A stretch of DNA of 64,000 nt from assembly GCF_017676345.1 (NCBI RefSeq), contig NZ_JAFFZM010000003.1:1-64000 (forward strand), read 5' to 3'. Positions within the stretch are counted from its first letter, which is position 1, and each line of letters starts with the position of its first letter. Source of the stretch: Streptomyces smyrnaeus. GTDB lineage: Bacteria; Actinomycetota; Actinomycetes; Streptomycetales; Streptomycetaceae. The position numbers and the translations under genes were made by a program. Positions 62,550 to 64,000 of this stretch are shown one piece after another. Under the pieces are notes generated by a model that was not told where the DNA came from, did no database searches, and saw only the letters and a program-made list of their open reading frames with translations.

Positions 62550-63527
62550 GTGAGGACGACGGTGAAGAGCCGTACGCGGACCGACGGCGATGTGATGGCC
62601 CACGGTGTCGCGGGCGTCGTGGGCGGCCGCACGGGTGCCGAGGCGGGTGCCGGTACGAGTGTCGACGAGGGCACCGGTACGGGCGCCGACGAGGGCGCCG
62701 GTACGGACGGCGGAGCGGAACCCGTGGGGGAGGCGGCCGACTCCGGTGACCAGGAGGCCGGTCAGGACACGGGGGCGCCACTGGCGCCGCGGGCGCGGAT
62801 GTGGCCGGCGCTGGCTGCCGTCTACCGGGCGCAGCTGTCCCGGGCGCGGGTGGCGCGGATTCCGCTGCTTTTCGTCGCGACGTTCCAGTCGCTGGGCATC
62901 ATGGTCCTGATGCGCGGCGTGGTGGACGGCGGCGCGGAGGCGCGGGCGGTGGTCGCCGGGTCCAGTGTGCTGGTCGTCGCCTTCGTCGCCCTCAACCTGC
63001 TGGCGCAGTACTTCGGCCAGCTCCGCGCCGGCGGGGGCCTCGACCACTACGCCACCCTCCCGGTACCGGCCGCCTCCGTGGTGCTGGGCGCCGCCGCAGC
63101 CTACGCGTCCTTCACCGTGCCCGGCGTCGTGGTGACGGCCGTGACGGGCAGCGTGCTCTTCCAGCTGCCGCTGGGCGGGCTGTGGGTGCTGGTGGCCGTC
63201 GTCCCGCTCGCCGGAGCCGCGCTCGCCGGGCTGGGAGCCGCACTGGGACTGCTCGCCCCGCGACCCGAACTGGCCACCCTGGGCGGTCAGCTGGGGATGT
63301 CGGCGGCACTGCTGCTGGGGGTGCTGCCCGCGGGCGGGCTGCCACTGGTGGTCCGGTGGGCGCGGGATCTGCTGCCGTCCACCTACGGTGTGGAGGCCTT
63401 CGCCCGCACCTTCGAGCCGCACCCGGACTGGGCACGCGTCGTGACCGATCTGGGCGTGTGCGCCGCCGTCGGGGTACTCTCGCTCGCCGTCGCCACCCGC
63501 GCCTACCGGTGGGCCGCCACCCGCTGA
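62550..63527 (+). CDS. ABC-2 type permease
   Basis: 325 residues. The first 80 are low complexity with repeats of Gly, Thr, Asp and Glu (DEGTGTGADEGAGTDGG), then six membrane segments: RIPLLFVATFQSLGIMVLM, VVAGSSVLVVAFVALNLLAQ, VPGVVVTAVTGSVLFQLPLG, LWVLVAVVPLAGAALAGLGA, LGMSAALLLGVLPAGGLPLV and a last one near the end. LLPSTYGVEAFARTF before the last helix is typical of ABC-2 permeases. GAGGGG lies 10 nt before the GTG; an ATG at 62595 is possible. Forms an exporter with the preceding ATPase. Confidence 0.88.
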   Translation: MRTTVKSRTRTDGDVMAHGVAGVVGGRTGAEAGAGTSVDEGTGTGADEGAGTDGGAEPVGEAADSGDQEAGQDTGAPLAPRARMWPALAAVYRAQLSRARVARIPLLFVATFQSLGIMVLMRGVVDGGAEARAVVAGSSVLVVAFVALNLLAQYFGQLRAGGGLDHYATLPVPAASVVLGAAAAYASFTVPGVVVTAVTGSVLFQLPLGGLWVLVAVVPLAGAALAGLGAALGLLAPRPELATLGGQLGMSAALLLGVLPAGGLPLVVRWARDLLPSTYGVEAFARTFEPHPDWARVVTDLGVCAAVGVLSLAVATRAYRWAATR

Positions 63528-63545
63528 CTCCGCGCGGCGGGTGTC

Positions 63546-63591
63546 GGTGCTCCGCGCGGGCGCACGCCGGTGCTTCGGGCGGGCGCGCGCC
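63546..63591 (+). repeat. Two tandem 23-nt repeats
   Basis: GGTGCTCCGCGCGGGCGCAC plus GCC and its next copy differ at three positions. They lie in the 112-bp gap between the permease gene and the DUF2567 gene. Confidence 0.6.
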
Positions 63592-63639
63592 GAGCGGGCC
63601 GGGGCCGGGCGCACGGGGCGGGCCTGGCACGATGGCGGG

Positions 63640-64000
63640 GTGACCGTACCGACGCCCTCCTCCCACAACCCGGATCCCTCCCACCCCTCCGCGCCCCAGG
63701 CCGGACCGGGTGACCAGCCCGGCGCCGCCGCGTCGGCCCCGCCCCCGGCGCCGCCGCACGCGGTGAGCGCGGGCTACGGCGGCGAGGGCGGACCGCTCGT
63801 CCGCCGTGAGTTGCGGGACGCCGCCGTGTGTGCGGCGGCCGTCGCCGTCGCCGGGGTGCTGCTGGGCCTGCTGTGGCTGTGGCTGGCGCCCCGGGTGCCG
63901 CTGTACTCGAGCGGGAAGCTGGTGCTGTTCAAACACCCCGAGGGCGAGGAGGCCATCGCGGCGGAGGGCATCTTCGCCCTGCTCGGTCTGGGGTTCGGCC
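63640..64000 (+). CDS. DUF2567-type membrane protein, 5' part
   Basis: About 120 codons are visible; the gene leaves the window. A Pro/Ala/Ser-rich start of about 50 residues is followed by LVRRELRDAAVCAAAVAVAG, a membrane segment (VLLGLLWLWLAPRVPLY) and HPEGEEAIAAEGIFALLGLG, the pattern of actinobacterial DUF2567 proteins. The GTG is preceded by ATGGCGGG, a weak site. The function is unknown. Confidence 0.72.
   Translation, partial: MTVPTPSSHNPDPSHPSAPQAGPGDQPGAAASAPPPAPPHAVSAGYGGEGGPLVRRELRDAAVCAAAVAVAGVLLGLLWLWLAPRVPLYSSGKLVLFKHPEGEEAIAAEGIFALLGLGFG

Overview
The window is a high-GC actinobacterial chromosome segment, almost certainly Streptomyces or a close relative. Reasons: very high G+C with strong third-position bias, many GTG starts, a division and cell-wall (dcw) cluster ending ftsZ-pgeF-yggS-sepF-yggT-divIVA-(ileS), a T-box leader before ileS, and a proline/glutamine/glycine-rich DivIVA. 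I see no tRNA, rRNA, CRISPR array, insertion sequence, integrase or attachment site. Gene content is ordinary core chromosome; the unusual signals are mostly in gaps, leaders and individual active-site motifs.

Layout. (1) 1-5150: 5' end of thiO with a TPP riboswitch (minus), a ferredoxin-reductase-like flavoprotein, an Rv2175c-type DNA-binding protein, thiE, metF and a Tyr/Gly-rich membrane protein. (2) 5194-10681, all minus: a phytoene-dehydrogenase-like oxidoreductase, then an operon of a degenerate ABC ATPase, a YhgE/Pip membrane protein and a TetR regulator, with a perfect 24-bp palindromic operator candidate upstream. (3) 10957-13114: a HEPN (SAV_6107-like) protein, a methyltransferase and a DUF3040 membrane protein. 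(4) 13424-19033, minus: the overlapping triad MoxR ATPase, DUF58 and transglutaminase-like protein, plus a beta-carbonic anhydrase. (5) 19256-38238, plus: the dcw cluster, rsmH-ftsL-ftsI-murE-murF-mraY-murD-ftsW-murG-ftsQ-ftsZ-pgeF-yggS-sepF-yggT-divIVA, driven by a strong promoter before rsmH and separate promoters inside a repeat-rich gap before ftsZ. (6) 38269-49362: paired terminators, ileS (minus, T-box), a TraR/DksA zinc-finger protein, lspA, an M6-like secreted metalloprotease (minus), an RluA-family pseudouridine synthase, a Na+/H+ antiporter, a mechanosensitive channel (minus) and a dienelactone-hydrolase-like protein. (7) 49372-55672, minus: a Ser/Thr kinase, PhoD phosphatase, DsbA-like thioredoxin protein, a membrane protein and a DUF2252 protein. 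(8) 55866-64000: dnaE, a 50-residue gene (minus), a NYN-domain protein, an ABC exporter pair and the start of a DUF2567 protein.

How the genes work together. The dcw block makes the cytoplasmic and lipid-linked peptidoglycan precursors (MurE, MurF, MraY, MurD, MurG), builds the septum (FtsZ, SepF, FtsQ, FtsL, FtsW, FtsI) and organises polar growth (DivIVA). murE-murF-mraY-murD are joined by 4-nt stop/start overlaps, implying tight translational coupling. ftsZ is set apart by a 660-bp gap with a candidate TTGAAC-18-TAGTGT promoter whose -10 overlaps a GTGTC/GACAC WhiA-type core, which fits sporulation control.

The items most worth a second look are: the swapped GXHH signature in the eukaryote-like IleRS (linked in the family to mupirocin hyper-resistance); the decayed composite repeats before ftsZ; a possible leaderless reading frame filling the dcw leader and ending in a GTGA overlap with rsmH; the degenerate ABC ATPase paired with YhgE/Pip; a 16-bp tandem duplication that split the ftsZ/pgeF overlap; and an in-frame G-rich insert in murE. 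I found no clearly new multi-gene system.
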